The notes under the pieces are model-generated. The model ran no database searches and was not told the DNA's origin. It worked only from the letters and a program-made list of their open reading frames with translations. The position numbers and the translations under genes were made by a program. A DNA stretch of 64,000 nt from Pseudomonadales bacterium. Its GTDB lineage: Bacteria > Pseudomonadota > Gammaproteobacteria > Pseudomonadales > Azotimanducaceae. Positions 45,395 to 54,800 of the stretch are shown here, piece after piece (the first letter of the stretch is position 1; each line of letters starts with the position of its first letter). The DNA is taken from the NCBI GenBank assembly GCA_019634925.1, contig JAHCAL010000007.1, positions 1 to 64,000 on the forward strand. Direction: 5' to 3'.

Positions 45395-46534
45395 TCACGC
45401 GTTGGGATTGACCAGGTACTTCTGCCCAGTCGCCTGCGCGCCGTACACGGCGATGGCGTCCAGGCTCAGCATTTCGCGCAGCGACACCGCACGGGTGTAG
45501 TGACTGGCGAACGTGGTCTTGATCTCGGCAGCCACCCGCTCGCGCAGCTTCTGCGCTTCGGCCGGCCCGATCTTCTGCAGGAACGGGGTGAGCAGCCAGC
45601 CGCCGATACCCCATGCCATGCCGAAGCTGCGGTTGAACTCGGTGGGGCTGCGGTCAAGCCCGCCGTAGATGTAGACCTGCTTGTGGGTGGTCGAGCCGTA
45701 GCGGCTGAATTCCTTGGCAGTGCGATTCAGCGCCACTTCCATGCAGGTGAGGATCTGTCCGGCCAGGCGCCCGCCGCCGGTCGCATCGAACGCGATCGTG
45801 GCGCCCGTTGCGACCAGCGCGTCGGTCAGGCGCTCCATGAAGTCCGGTGCGCTCGAGTTGCACACGTGCGTCGCGCCGATCGACTTCAGCAGATCGACGT
45901 GTTCCTGCTTGCGCACGATGTTGACCAGCGGCACGCCGTCCTTCAGACAGATCTTCACCAGCATCTGGCCGAGATTCGAGGCCGCGGCCGTGTGCACGAG
46001 CGCCTTGTGCCCCTCGATACGCATGCTCTCGACCATGCCGAGCGCGGTGAGCGGGTTGACGAAACACGAGGCGCCCTCCGCCGGCGTGGTGCCCGGCGGC
46101 AGCAGCAGGCACTGGTTCGCCTTGATCACCCGGTACTGCGCGTACATGGCGCCGCCCAGGATCGCCACCACCTTGCCGACGAGCGCCTGCGCCGCCGGCG
46201 CATCGCCCGCCGCGACCACCACGCCCGCGCCCTCGTTGCCGACCGGCAGCGCCTGGTCGAAGCGGCCGGCCATTGCGCGCAGCACGTTCGGCGCGATGCT
46301 CGCGGTGATCACCGGCGAATCCGGCGTGCCGGACGCACGCGCCGTGCCGATGTCCGCGCCACCGAACAGCATGCCCAGGTCCGAAGGGTTGATCGGCGCC
46401 GCCTCGACCCGCACCACCACCTCATCGACTTTTGGGGTCGGAGTAAGAACTTCGGCCAGCCGGAGTTCCAGCTCGCCGGTATGTTTCACAGTGGACTGCA
46501 GCTGCAGGCCGCGCTCGATGGATGCGCTCGTCAT
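45395..46534 (-). CDS. zinc-independent MDR alcohol dehydrogenase/quinone oxidoreductase-like protein
   Basis: A 379-residue medium-chain dehydrogenase/reductase. VVVRVEAAPINPSDLGMLFGG and VGNEGAGVVVAAGDAP define the GroES-like domain, without the structural or catalytic zinc cysteines. The Rossmann domain has ALVHTAAASNLGQMLVKIC (a variant AAxxxxG cofactor motif) and ATIAFDATGGGRLAGQIL. It probably uses NADPH to reduce an enoyl or quinone substrate. ATG 46534 follows GAAGGGAGAA. It converges on the symporter gene with 24 nt between. Confidence 0.88.
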   Translation of the reverse strand: MTSASIERGLQLQSTVKHTGELELRLAEVLTPTPKVDEVVVRVEAAPINPSDLGMLFGGADIGTARASGTPDSPVITASIAPNVLRAMAGRFDQALPVGNEGAGVVVAAGDAPAAQALVGKVVAILGGAMYAQYRVIKANQCLLLPPGTTPAEGASCFVNPLTALGMVESMRIEGHKALVHTAAASNLGQMLVKICLKDGVPLVNIVRKQEHVDLLKSIGATHVCNSSAPDFMERLTDALVATGATIAFDATGGGRLAGQILTCMEVALNRTAKEFSRYGSTTHKQVYIYGGLDRSPTEFNRSFGMAWGIGGWLLTPFLQKIGPAEAQKLRERVAAEIKTTFASHYTRAVSLREMLSLDAIAVYGAQATGQKYLVNPNA

Positions 46535-46807
46535 TCTGATTCTCCCTTCTCGATGCCAATGCTTTTTTTGCGAGGACCGCAATCGCGGCTACGGTCGACG
46601 GTTCTGGTTCGCCGACCCGGCATGCTACACGATGTCGGAACACTCTCGGGGCCGATGTCTGTCTCCACCGCTGGTCGTGCGCCGATGTGCCTGCGCCGGG
46701 AGAACAGCGATCAAGCGCCGTTGCCCGAGATTCGGGATGCGACGATGGTCATCATCTTGGTCGCATTGCACCAGACCACCCCCCTCCGAGAGGATCGAGG
46801 CACATCG
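46535..46807. other. 273-nt intergenic region before the antitoxin
   Basis: No convincing gene. It contains a 13-nt inverted repeat CCCGA-GAT-TCGGG at 46724-46736, about 70 nt before the antitoxin ATG, which could be an operator. I found no clear promoter. Confidence 0.4.
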
Positions 46808-47035
46808 ATGGGCCCCATCAACGCATCCGAATTCAAAGCCAAGTGCCTGAAACTGATGGACGAAGTCGTCCGCGCCGGAGAGGAACCGACCATCACCAGG
46901 CATGGCGTCCCGGTCGCGAAGCTGGTTCCCGAGCGCACGCCGGGACCCGGGCTCATCGGATTGCACGCTGGCCAGATCGACTTTCGCGCCGACATCCTGT
47001 CGCCGGTCGCCGAGCACCGGGAAGCAGGCGCGTGA
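46808..47035 (+). CDS. Phd/YefM-family antitoxin
   Basis: A 75-residue antitoxin. INASEFKAKCLKLMDEVVRAGE and PTITRHGVPVAKLVPE are the Phd/YefM DNA-binding N-terminal fold. The C-terminal tail (ADILSPVAEHREAGA) would wrap the toxin. It partners with a PIN-domain VapC-type toxin, whose GTG start overlaps its stop as GTGA. Because that toxin is cut off after 27 codons, this antitoxin is probably an orphan. Confidence 0.87.
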   Translation: MGPINASEFKAKCLKLMDEVVRAGEEPTITRHGVPVAKLVPERTPGPGLIGLHAGQIDFRADILSPVAEHREAGA

Positions 47036-47115
47036 TCCTGTTCGATACCCACGTGCCGCTCTGGCTCGACCAGGGCAGCCCGAGGCTCGGGGAAGCTGCG
47101 CGCACGCGACTCTGA
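47032..47115 (+). pseudogene. truncated VapC-type PIN-domain toxin
   Basis: GTG-started 27-residue remnant: ILFDTHVPLWLDQGSPRLG matches the opening of VapC toxins, including the first catalytic Asp (FDTH). Full VapC proteins have about 130 residues, so the other acidic residues of the PIN active site are missing. The coding match ends at CGACTC-TGA, and the stop lies inside the repeat end ACTCTGACCCCA. The toxin was therefore truncated at the border of that element. Confidence 0.82.
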
Positions 47116-47120
47116 CCCCA
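47109..47120 (+). repeat. solo end of the palindromic TTGGGGTCAGAGT element
   Basis: ACTCTGACCCCA, the right-end sequence of the palindromes at 51.8 and 61.2 kb. It marks the breakpoint of the truncated PIN toxin and is followed 12 nt later by hairpin repeat copy E. Confidence 0.55.
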
Positions 47121-47132
47121 CTAAGATTGCTC

Positions 47133-47173
47133 GTGCGCGCGATCCGCGCGCCTTGCGAGCCAGCGGCTCGCGC
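47133..47173 (-). repeat. 41-nt double-hairpin repeat, copy E
   Basis: On the minus strand, GCGAGCC-GCT-GGCTCGC then GCGCGC-GGATC-GCGCGC. It starts on the base directly after the glcB stop codon, as copy B does after the glutathione transferase gene. Both loops differ from the other copies while both stems still pair. Confidence 0.75.
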
Positions 47174-49366
47174 TCAGCCCCCGAACCTGGCCTTGGCTTC
47201 CCGGCGCCGCGCGTGCAGCACTGGCTCGGTATACCCGTTCGGCTGCTCGCAGCCCCTGAACACGAGGTCGCAGGCCGCCTGAAAAGCGACGCTGCCGGCG
47301 AAATCCGGCGCCATCGGCCGGTACAGCGGGTCGCCTGTGTTCTGCGCGTCGACCACCGCGGCCATCCGCTCCAGGGTCGCGCGCACCTGCGCTTCGGAGC
47401 AGACCCCGTGGCGCAGCCAGTTGGCGATGTGCTGGCTCGAGATGCGCAGCGTCGCGCGATCTTCCATCAGGCCGACATCGTGGATGTCCGGCACTTTCGA
47501 GCAGCCGACACCCTGGTCGATCCAGCGCACCACGTAGCCGAGGATGCCCTGCGCATTGTTGTCGAGTTCCGACTGCACTTCCTCCGCCGACAGGTTGCGG
47601 CCGCCGAGCAGCGGCACACGCAGGATGTCGTCGAGGCTGGCCCGGGCGCGTGCTTTCAATTCCGCCTGGCGCGTAAAGACACTCACCATATGGTAGTGGG
47701 TGGCGTGCAGGGTCGCCGCGGTCGGGGACGGTACCCAGGCGGTGTTGGCGCCAGCGCGCGGATGGCCGATCTTGGCCTCGAGCATCTCGCGCATCTCGTC
47801 CGGTTTCGCCCACATGCCCTTGCCGATCTGGGCGCGACCGCTGAAACCGGTCTCGAGCCCGATGTCGACGTTGGCGTTCTCGTAGGCCTGGATCCAGGGC
47901 TCGTTCCTGATCTGGTCCTTCGGCAGGAACGCACCGGCCTCCATGCTGGTGTGGATCTCGTCACCCGTGCGGTCGAGAAAGCCGGTATTGATGAATACGA
48001 TGCGGCTGCGTGCCTCGAAGATGCAGGCCTTCAGATTGACCGTCGTACGCCGCTCTTCGTCCATCACACCGACCTTGAGCGTATTGCGCGGCAGGCCGAG
48101 CAGGTCCTCGACACGACCGAACAGCTCACAGGTGAACGCAACCTCCTCCGGACCGTGCATCTTCGGCTTCACGATATAGAGGCTGCCGGTGCGCGAATTG
48201 CGCAGGCGGCCCAGTTCCTTGAGGTCGTGCAGCGCACACAGCGCCGTGACCGCCGCGTCGAGGATGCCTTCCGGAATCTCCCGCCCGTCGGCGTCGAGCA
48301 CTGCATCGGTGGTCATCAGGTGACCGACGTTGCGCACCAGCATGAGGCTGCGCCCGTGCAGGGTCAGCGGCCGACCGTCGCGGCCCGTGTACTGGCGGTC
48401 ACCGTTCAGGGTGCGGGTAAAGGAACTCGACCCCTTGGCGACCACTTCCTGGAGGTCGCCCTTCATGAGGCCGAGCCAGTTGCCGTAGACCACACACTTG
48501 TCCTCGGCATCGACCGCCGCGACCGAGTCCTCGCAGTCCTGGATGGTGGTGATGGCTGCCTCGAGCACGACGTCCTTGACACCCGCCGGGTGCGCGGCAC
48601 CGACCGGATGCTTCGCGTCGATCTGGATCTCCACGTGCAGGCCGTTGTGCCGGAGCAGGATGGCACTCGGCGCATCCTCGTTGACGAACCCGACGAACTG
48701 CTCCGGATCCGCGAGACCAGTGTTGTTGCCGTCGTTCAGAATCGCCCGCAACTGCCTGATTCCGTTCGACTCACCGATCCCGTAGGCCAGCACATCCCGA
48801 TGGCTCGCGCCATCGAGCGGCACCGCCTGATCCAGGAATTCCGCTGCCCGCGCGACGACCAGCTCGCCCCGTGCCGGGTTGTAGCTCGAACCTTTTTCAC
48901 GCCCCGGCGTTTCGGGGATGACGTCGGTGCCGTAGAGCGCGTCGTACAGGCTGCCCCAGCGCGCGTTGGCGGCATTGAGTGCATAGCGGGCGTTCATGAC
49001 CGGCACGACGAGCTGCGGTCCGGCGATGCGTGCGATCTCGTCGTCGACGCCGGTGGTCTCGATCTCGAACGGACCGGGTTCCGGCAACAGGTAGCCGATC
49101 TGCTCGAGGAATGCCTTGTACGCTACCGCGTCGAACGGCTGGCCACGGCGCGCCCGATGCCAGCCGTCGATCTCGGCCTGCAGCGCATCGCGTTTTGCCA
49201 GCAGCGCGCGGTTCTTCGGCACGAGGTCGGCGACGATGCGTGCGAACCCGGCCCAGAATGCCGCCGGATCCACGCCCGTCCCGGGCGCGGCACGTTCGCT
49301 CACGAACCGGTCCAGCACTTCGGCGATGCTGAGCCCGCTGCGCTCGATTCGATCCCGTGCGGTCAT
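47174..49366 (-). CDS. glcB: malate synthase G
   Basis: A 730-residue cytosolic enzyme condensing glyoxylate and acetyl-CoA to malate, used for growth on acetate, fatty acids or glycolate. The sequence follows E. coli GlcB throughout. [20 protein letters not shown] and [20 protein letters not shown] are the active-site signatures, and [21 protein letters not shown] and [25 protein letters not shown] the C-terminal ones. GGGAGG precedes ATG 49366. No isocitrate lyase or glycolate oxidase gene is adjacent. Confidence 0.97.
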   Translation of the reverse strand: MTARDRIERSGLSIAEVLDRFVSERAAPGTGVDPAAFWAGFARIVADLVPKNRALLAKRDALQAEIDGWHRARRGQPFDAVAYKAFLEQIGYLLPEPGPFEIETTGVDDEIARIAGPQLVVPVMNARYALNAANARWGSLYDALYGTDVIPETPGREKGSSYNPARGELVVARAAEFLDQAVPLDGASHRDVLAYGIGESNGIRQLRAILNDGNNTGLADPEQFVGFVNEDAPSAILLRHNGLHVEIQIDAKHPVGAAHPAGVKDVVLEAAITTIQDCEDSVAAVDAEDKCVVYGNWLGLMKGDLQEVVAKGSSSFTRTLNGDRQYTGRDGRPLTLHGRSLMLVRNVGHLMTTDAVLDADGREIPEGILDAAVTALCALHDLKELGRLRNSRTGSLYIVKPKMHGPEEVAFTCELFGRVEDLLGLPRNTLKVGVMDEERRTTVNLKACIFEARSRIVFINTGFLDRTGDEIHTSMEAGAFLPKDQIRNEPWIQAYENANVDIGLETGFSGRAQIGKGMWAKPDEMREMLEAKIGHPRAGANTAWVPSPTAATLHATHYHMVSVFTRQAELKARARASLDDILRVPLLGGRNLSAEEVQSELDNNAQGILGYVVRWIDQGVGCSKVPDIHDVGLMEDRATLRISSQHIANWLRHGVCSEAQVRATLERMAAVVDAQNTGDPLYRPMAPDFAGSVAFQAACDLVFRGCEQPNGYTEPVLHARRREAKARFGG

Positions 49367-49403
49367 GCGACCTCCCTTTATTATCAGAGGGTTGGCAGGC
49401 GTT

Positions 49404-49432
49404 CGTGACAGTTCGTGAAGTGGGCTGTCACG
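49404..49432. promoter_or_regulatory. inverted repeat upstream of glcB
   Basis: CGTGACAG (49404-49411) and CTGTCACG (49425-49432), 8-bp arms around a 13-nt loop, 38 nt upstream of the glcB ATG. It could be an operator; the regulator is unknown. Confidence 0.4.
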
Positions 49433-49515
49433 TTCGAAGGGTCGCGATTATACGCACGCGACGGGAGTCCCGACACCGGAGTCGGCAACCTCGGAAGCTC
49501 GCGTCCCGATTCGGA

Positions 49516-49544
49516 TTGACAATACGAATCATTCTCATTAATGT
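49516..49544 (+). promoter_or_regulatory. promoter with overlapping Fur box for the TonB receptor
   Basis: TTGACA (49516-49521), a 17-nt spacer and TAATGT (49539-49544). The spacer contains AATACGAATCATTCTCATT (49521-49539), whose complement AATGAGAATGATTCGTATT is a good Fur-box match. Iron-replete Fur would cover the promoter. Confidence 0.65.
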
Positions 49545-49651
49545 TCCCGACACGTCGCCCATCGGCGACGACCGGCTCGCGCAATCGGCGAGTCGATTCG
49601 AAGCGACCAACCGTCCACGAATAAACGTCCACCAACAAAAAGGAACCGTCG

Positions 49652-51733
49652 ATGCGCCCGCCCCTTCTTCACCTGGTCGCAGGAAACTCACTGATCGTCG
49701 GCGCCACCCTTGCCGGCGCCACTCTGGTGCACGCGGCCGTCACCATCCCTGGCACCTCAGCCGCCCGCGCTGGCGTCATTCCGGTCATCGAGGTCATCGG
49801 CGAACGGGAAGGCGACGTCCGCAAGCAGACCGGCACGGTCAACATCGTCACCCGCGAGGAGATCGAGACGCTGATGCCGATTTCCAACGACGACGTACTG
49901 CGCCGGATTCCGGGCGTGAACGCGGTGAGCGAGGAAGAGACCTCGATCGTCTCCAACGTCGGCCTGCGCGGACTGAGCGCGTCGGAAACGAAGTCGCTGA
50001 TCCTGGAAGACGGCGTGCCGGTCGCCCCGGGACTGTTCATCGGCAACGAGCGCTATTTCAATCCACGCATCCAGCGCATGGAGCGGATCGAAATCCTGAA
50101 GGGATCGGCATCTCTGCGCTACGGGCCTTCCACGATCGGCGGCGTGGTCAACTACCTGACCCGCACCCCCGACGACGGTGTGGCGCTCTCGGCGCGCGCC
50201 GGATCGTTCGGCACCTGGGAAACCACGCTCGAAGCCGGCGGCCGGACCCGGTCCGGCGAAGCGTTCGGCGGCGTCGTGGCGACCCTCGCCACCAGCGATG
50301 GCTTCATGGACAAAGGCTACGACATGAAGGACGTGCTGGCGAAGACCGGCATCGCGCTCGGCGACGACCACATGCTCGGCTTCAAGTTCTCATACCACGA
50401 AAACGAGGCAGACATCTCCTACCGCGGACTGCTGCTCGGCGACTACCTCGCCGGCGCGGACTACAACCCGGCGCCCGACGACCAGTACCTGACCGATCGG
50501 CGCGCATTCGACATCAATCACCAGTGGACCATCGGCGAGAATGCGACGCTGACGTCGCTCGTCTACTGGAGCGACATTTCCCGCGACTACTGGCGCTACG
50601 ACGTGAACACGCCTGCGTCCAATGCAGCGGGCCGCTGGGTCTACACCGATACCGTGACCGGCAACAACCGCTCGTTCGAACGGTTCGGCGCGGAAAGCCG
50701 ACTGGTCGTGAGCCACGGCCTGTTCGGGCTCCAAAACGAAACCGAGCTCGGCGTGCGCATGATGCGCGAGGAGTCGGACGATACGCGCATTCGCGCGACA
50801 CGCGCTGCGGACCGGACCGGCATCAACGACCGCCACATCCAGGACTCGGCAGAAAGCGTCGCGGCCTATGTGCAGAATCGGTTCGCGATCGGCGAACGGC
50901 TCGCCGTCACGCCGGGACTGCGGGTCGAAGCCTACGAGCAGACGCGCAAGATCCTGACCGGTGCGGCCGGCGCGGAATCCACCGACAACGTGGAGGTCAT
51001 GCCCGGTGTCGGCGCGACCTACGACGTCCTGCCGGACGCACAACTCTACGGTGGCCTGTACCGGGCGTTCTCGCCGGCGAGCAACGGTGTCGCGCTGGAT
51101 GGCCTGACCGACCAGAAACTCGAGGGCGAACGCTCCGACAACTACGAGATCGGTCTGCGCGGCGTCGCGGGTCGGGTCAACTACGAGGTCGCGCTGTTCC
51201 GCATGGACTTCGACAACCAGGTGGTGACCGGCAACAGCGACCCGACGCTGTCCCAGTCGAATGCCGGGAAAACCCTGCACCAGGGCGGCGAACTCTCGCT
51301 CGGCGTCGACCTGGGGGCCGGCTTTGCGCTCGACGGCAACCTGACCTGGGTGCCGACCTCCGAGTTCCGCAGCGGCGTGAACAGCGGCAACCGCATCCCC
51401 TACTCGCCGGAACTACTCGCGAACCTGGCGCTCGGCTATACCAGCGAATTCGGACTCAAGGTGTCCCTGCTCGCCCACCACCGCGGCAGCCAGTACGGTG
51501 ACCCGACCAATCTGCGCGACATCCCCGCCAACGCGGCGGGCGGCATCTGGGGCGGGAAACTCGATGCCTACACGCTGTTCGATCTGACCAGCCAGTACAC
51601 GGTCAACGACCGCTGGACCGTGTTCGGCGCGGTCAAGAACCTGGCGGACAAGCGCTACATCACCGGCTTGCGCCAGGGGATCTACGTGGGTCCGGAGCGC
51701 GCATTCGAGATTGGCGCGCGGGTGCGGCTGTAG
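49652..51733 (+). CDS. TonB-dependent outer-membrane receptor (FecA/siderophore-type)
   Basis: A 693-residue outer-membrane receptor. It has a signal peptide (about 1-29), a TonB-box-like segment near VIPVIEVIGE, and a plug domain at about 55-165 with VLRRIPGVNAVSEEETS and IEILKGSASLRYGPSTIGGVVNYLTRTP. A 22-strand barrel follows (NYEIGLRGVAGRVNYEVALF) and it ends GARVRL. ATG 49652 follows AAAAAGGA. The upstream Fur box implies iron-starvation induction, so ferric siderophore or ferric citrate is the likely cargo. No adjacent ABC transporter or sigma/anti-sigma pair is present. Confidence 0.93.
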   Translation: MRPPLLHLVAGNSLIVGATLAGATLVHAAVTIPGTSAARAGVIPVIEVIGEREGDVRKQTGTVNIVTREEIETLMPISNDDVLRRIPGVNAVSEEETSIVSNVGLRGLSASETKSLILEDGVPVAPGLFIGNERYFNPRIQRMERIEILKGSASLRYGPSTIGGVVNYLTRTPDDGVALSARAGSFGTWETTLEAGGRTRSGEAFGGVVATLATSDGFMDKGYDMKDVLAKTGIALGDDHMLGFKFSYHENEADISYRGLLLGDYLAGADYNPAPDDQYLTDRRAFDINHQWTIGENATLTSLVYWSDISRDYWRYDVNTPASNAAGRWVYTDTVTGNNRSFERFGAESRLVVSHGLFGLQNETELGVRMMREESDDTRIRATRAADRTGINDRHIQDSAESVAAYVQNRFAIGERLAVTPGLRVEAYEQTRKILTGAAGAESTDNVEVMPGVGATYDVLPDAQLYGGLYRAFSPASNGVALDGLTDQKLEGERSDNYEIGLRGVAGRVNYEVALFRMDFDNQVVTGNSDPTLSQSNAGKTLHQGGELSLGVDLGAGFALDGNLTWVPTSEFRSGVNSGNRIPYSPELLANLALGYTSEFGLKVSLLAHHRGSQYGDPTNLRDIPANAAGGIWGGKLDAYTLFDLTSQYTVNDRWTVFGAVKNLADKRYITGLRQGIYVGPERAFEIGARVRL

Positions 51734-51745
51734 CGCGCCGACAGT

Positions 51746-51841
51746 CGGGACAGTTGGGGTCAGAGTAAAAACTCGCCCCCGACGCCGCAGGCTCGCCTGC
51801 GGCGTCGGGGGCGAGTTTTTACTCTGACCCCAACTGTCCCG
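51746..51841. repeat. palindromic element 1: 47-bp perfect inverted repeat
   Basis: Arms 51746-51792 and 51795-51841 are exact reverse complements with only 2 nt between. The outer part reads CGGGACAG then TTGGGGTCAGAGTAAAAAC; the inner core contains CGACGCCGCAGGC. With one mismatch it extends four more pairs, to 51741-51846. It lies 12 nt after the TonB receptor stop and 13 nt before the cytochrome gene's stop. It could fold into a very stable hairpin and end transcription from both sides. Confidence 0.9.
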
Positions 51842-51854
51842 GCTGTCGCGCCGG

Positions 51855-54800
51855 TCAGCCTTCGCAGTCCGGCCCTGCGGGCAACGCGCGACAGATCGCC
51901 CGGGTTTCCGCCTCGTTGAAATCGAAGTCGGTCATGCCGACCGGCGGGGTTTCGAACACCTCCCGCAGCCTGTTGAACGAGCGGTTGACCATCGAGACCG
52001 GCGCCGCGATGTCGTCGTGACAACCCGCGCAGCCGTTGTTGGCATACAGCGTCGCACCGCCCGTCGCGGTGGTGATACTCGAGGGATCGGAAGGCACCAG
52101 GCCGCCGAGGTTTTCCGCCGACACACGGTACGTGTACCCCATGCCGGCCAGCAGGCCCGAATCATTGAAGACGAACGGTGGCGCTTCCACCGTGGCGACG
52201 TTCGCGAAGACTCCGCCGACCGTCAGGCGCCGCTCCACGATGAACCGGTCGGCCGCTCCGCCGCCATCGCTCCAGGTAACCCGGGCCTGGGAATCCGAGC
52301 GCGCCAGCGCCACGACGTTCATCGGCGCACCCGGTGGCGGCGGCGGTGGTGTCGTCACGTCGACCGCTTCGGTAAACGCCGACGGCACCGGCGCGTCGTT
52401 GACGGCACGGACACGATAGCAGTACGCGGTCAGCGCGGTCAGACCTGCATCGGGATGACCGGTGACCACGGGCGTGTCGTTCTGCGCGCGCGTCCCGACG
52501 AACAGGAATGCAGCGTCGTTCAGGTCCGCGCATGCAAGCCCGCCAGGCAGGAGCGCCCGCTGAATCTCGAACTCTCGCTCATTCACGGAGTTGTCCCGCC
52601 AGCCGAGCAGCGCAGTCTGCGAAGTGGGCGCCTCGACGAACAGATCGCTCGGCGCAGCAGGCGCCACTTCGTCGCGACCGAAGCCGCAGTAATCCGCATT
52701 GCCGCCGCATGGCGCCCCGGCACGTACCCAGTTGAGCAGCTTCAGGTAGTCCGGTGCCGCAGGGGGGCCCGGATCGAGCACCTGCCCACCGCCGTGGCGC
52801 AGGGGATCGCTGGCCGTCGGCTTCTTCAGGAGGAGGCTGTTCTCGGGCTCCGCCAGATCGACCCGATCCATGACCTCGCGGTAGAAGCGCTGCAGATCCC
52901 CGCCATAGGAGTCGGTCGTGAAATAGACAGGGATGCCTTCCAGCAATGGCTCTGCGGCCACTGCTGCGACACCATGGCAAGCCGTGCCACAACGGGTTTC
53001 CAGGAGTTCGGCGATCGAGATTCCATCCTGCTGATTGCCGCTCGTGGCGAACACCGTCTCACGATCGTCCAGCACCTCCGTCGTGAAGGTGATCTCCACC
53101 TCGGCCGGTATGCTGGCGCCGCGTTCGTTGGAAGTAACCAGGCGAATCCTGAAGCTCCCCGCCTCCGCTCCGGGGGGCACCACCGGTTCCACAACCGGCA
53201 GCGAGTCCACCGTGAGCCGCGCGACCGGCCCGTTGGCATTCTGCAGCATGTGGTTCGCACCAGGCGGCGCCTCGACCACGGTCCAGGTGAAACTGGTCGA
53301 GAAACTGCTGGCCGAACCGTCGAGTTCGATGGTGCGCGAACCACCATAGGGCACGAAGACCACCCGGTCGTCGCCCGGACGCGCCACCGCCCGCCCCGGC
53401 TCGATCGGCCGCCCACCACTACCGCGCGCGGAAATCGGCAAGCCCACCGCATCGGCGAGCAGCACCGGCGCTGCGGCGTCCTCCCAGAACTTCGCATAAC
53501 CGATCAGGGACAACGGCATCTTGCCGCGCCGGAACACGTAGTCGAGCGTATCCGCGCGATACGCATCGAACTTCTCCCACGAACTGAAGTTCACCGCGTT
53601 GGCGCCGTTGGCCTCGCCGACCTGTGTGCCGCGGGTCGCGTGGCAGCCGATGCAATACGGTTCGATGACTTGCTTGTAGAGGGCTTCGACGTTCGCAGGC
53701 CGTGCCGGATCCGCCCGCCAGCCGGGCGGGACGTAGCTGCTCACCTGCACGATGGGAGTTGGGCTCATCAGCCCGTCGAGCCAGTCGAGCGCGAAGTCCG
53801 GGCTCCAGTTGGCGACGTCGTCCACCGTGTCGAGCCGCGTGCCCTGCGCCGTATACACGGCGCGCACCATCACATTGATCGCCTCGATCAGCCCCCGCTG
53901 ATCCTCGAAGCGGAAACCTTCGCGCGTGGCGAACTCGAGCGATGCCGGATTGAGTACGTTGAATGTGGACGACTTCAACGTGACGTCGCTCAGCATCGGC
54001 GGCATCCCGGCGCCGGCGTCACGCGGCGGGTGCAGCGTCCCGCCATGGCAGACCACGCAGATGCCGGGCATGAACTTCACGCCACGTCCGTCGAAGTCCA
54101 CTTCGGTGAGCCTGACCTGGTCGCCGTTCTGGTCGGGCCGGGCGAACGTGTAAAAACTCACGATCCACTTCGAAGGGTCGCTGCAGTCGCCGTCGGTCGG
54201 GCCGAACTCGAGCGCATTGCTGCCGCGCAGATAGCGTCGGTCACGTTCGATCGCCGCATCGAGATTCATGCGGCCGTAGGTGCTGGCGTCGCCCGGCTCG
54301 AGCTGTACGACGTAATTGTCCTCGAATACCGCGACGCCGCAGCCGCCTGGGCGCTCCCACGCGTACATGTCGCGCCCGTAGCCGAGATCTTTGGCATCGC
54401 GGAACGTGGCGTTGACGATCGTACCCGGACCGGCGGCTCCGAACCCGTTCTCGGCCTTCCAGCCCTCGAGCGTTGCCTTGCGTCCGAGCGGATCCACCTC
54501 GGCATAATACGCCGCGGCAAACGCCGCCGAATTGATCTGGCTGGGGAGCAGGTCGAGCACTTCCAGCCCGCCTCCGGCACGGCTGTCGGCGCGGGTGAGC
54601 ACCTGGTTGCCACGCACCAGGAAGATCACCGCATCGCGCTGCGAATCCACCTCGACACGCAGACCGCCGGCGTGGGCGAGTTCCACCGGAAACCGCGGAT
54701 TGCCGGGATGATCGGGCGAATCGCGGCCGCCACCGGTCGCGACCGCCCACGATCCGGTCCGCGTGGTCTCCGAGCCGTCGTCGAACGTAAAGCGGAGATT

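Noticed and set aside
46433..46454. TTGGGGTCGGAGTAAGAAC, similar to the palindrome outer arm, inside the MDR dehydrogenase gene
   Set aside because: It has three differences in 21 bases and lies in frame in a normal N-terminal segment (TPTPKVDEVVVRVEAAP) shared by the family, so I take it as chance. A genome-wide count of the arm would settle it.
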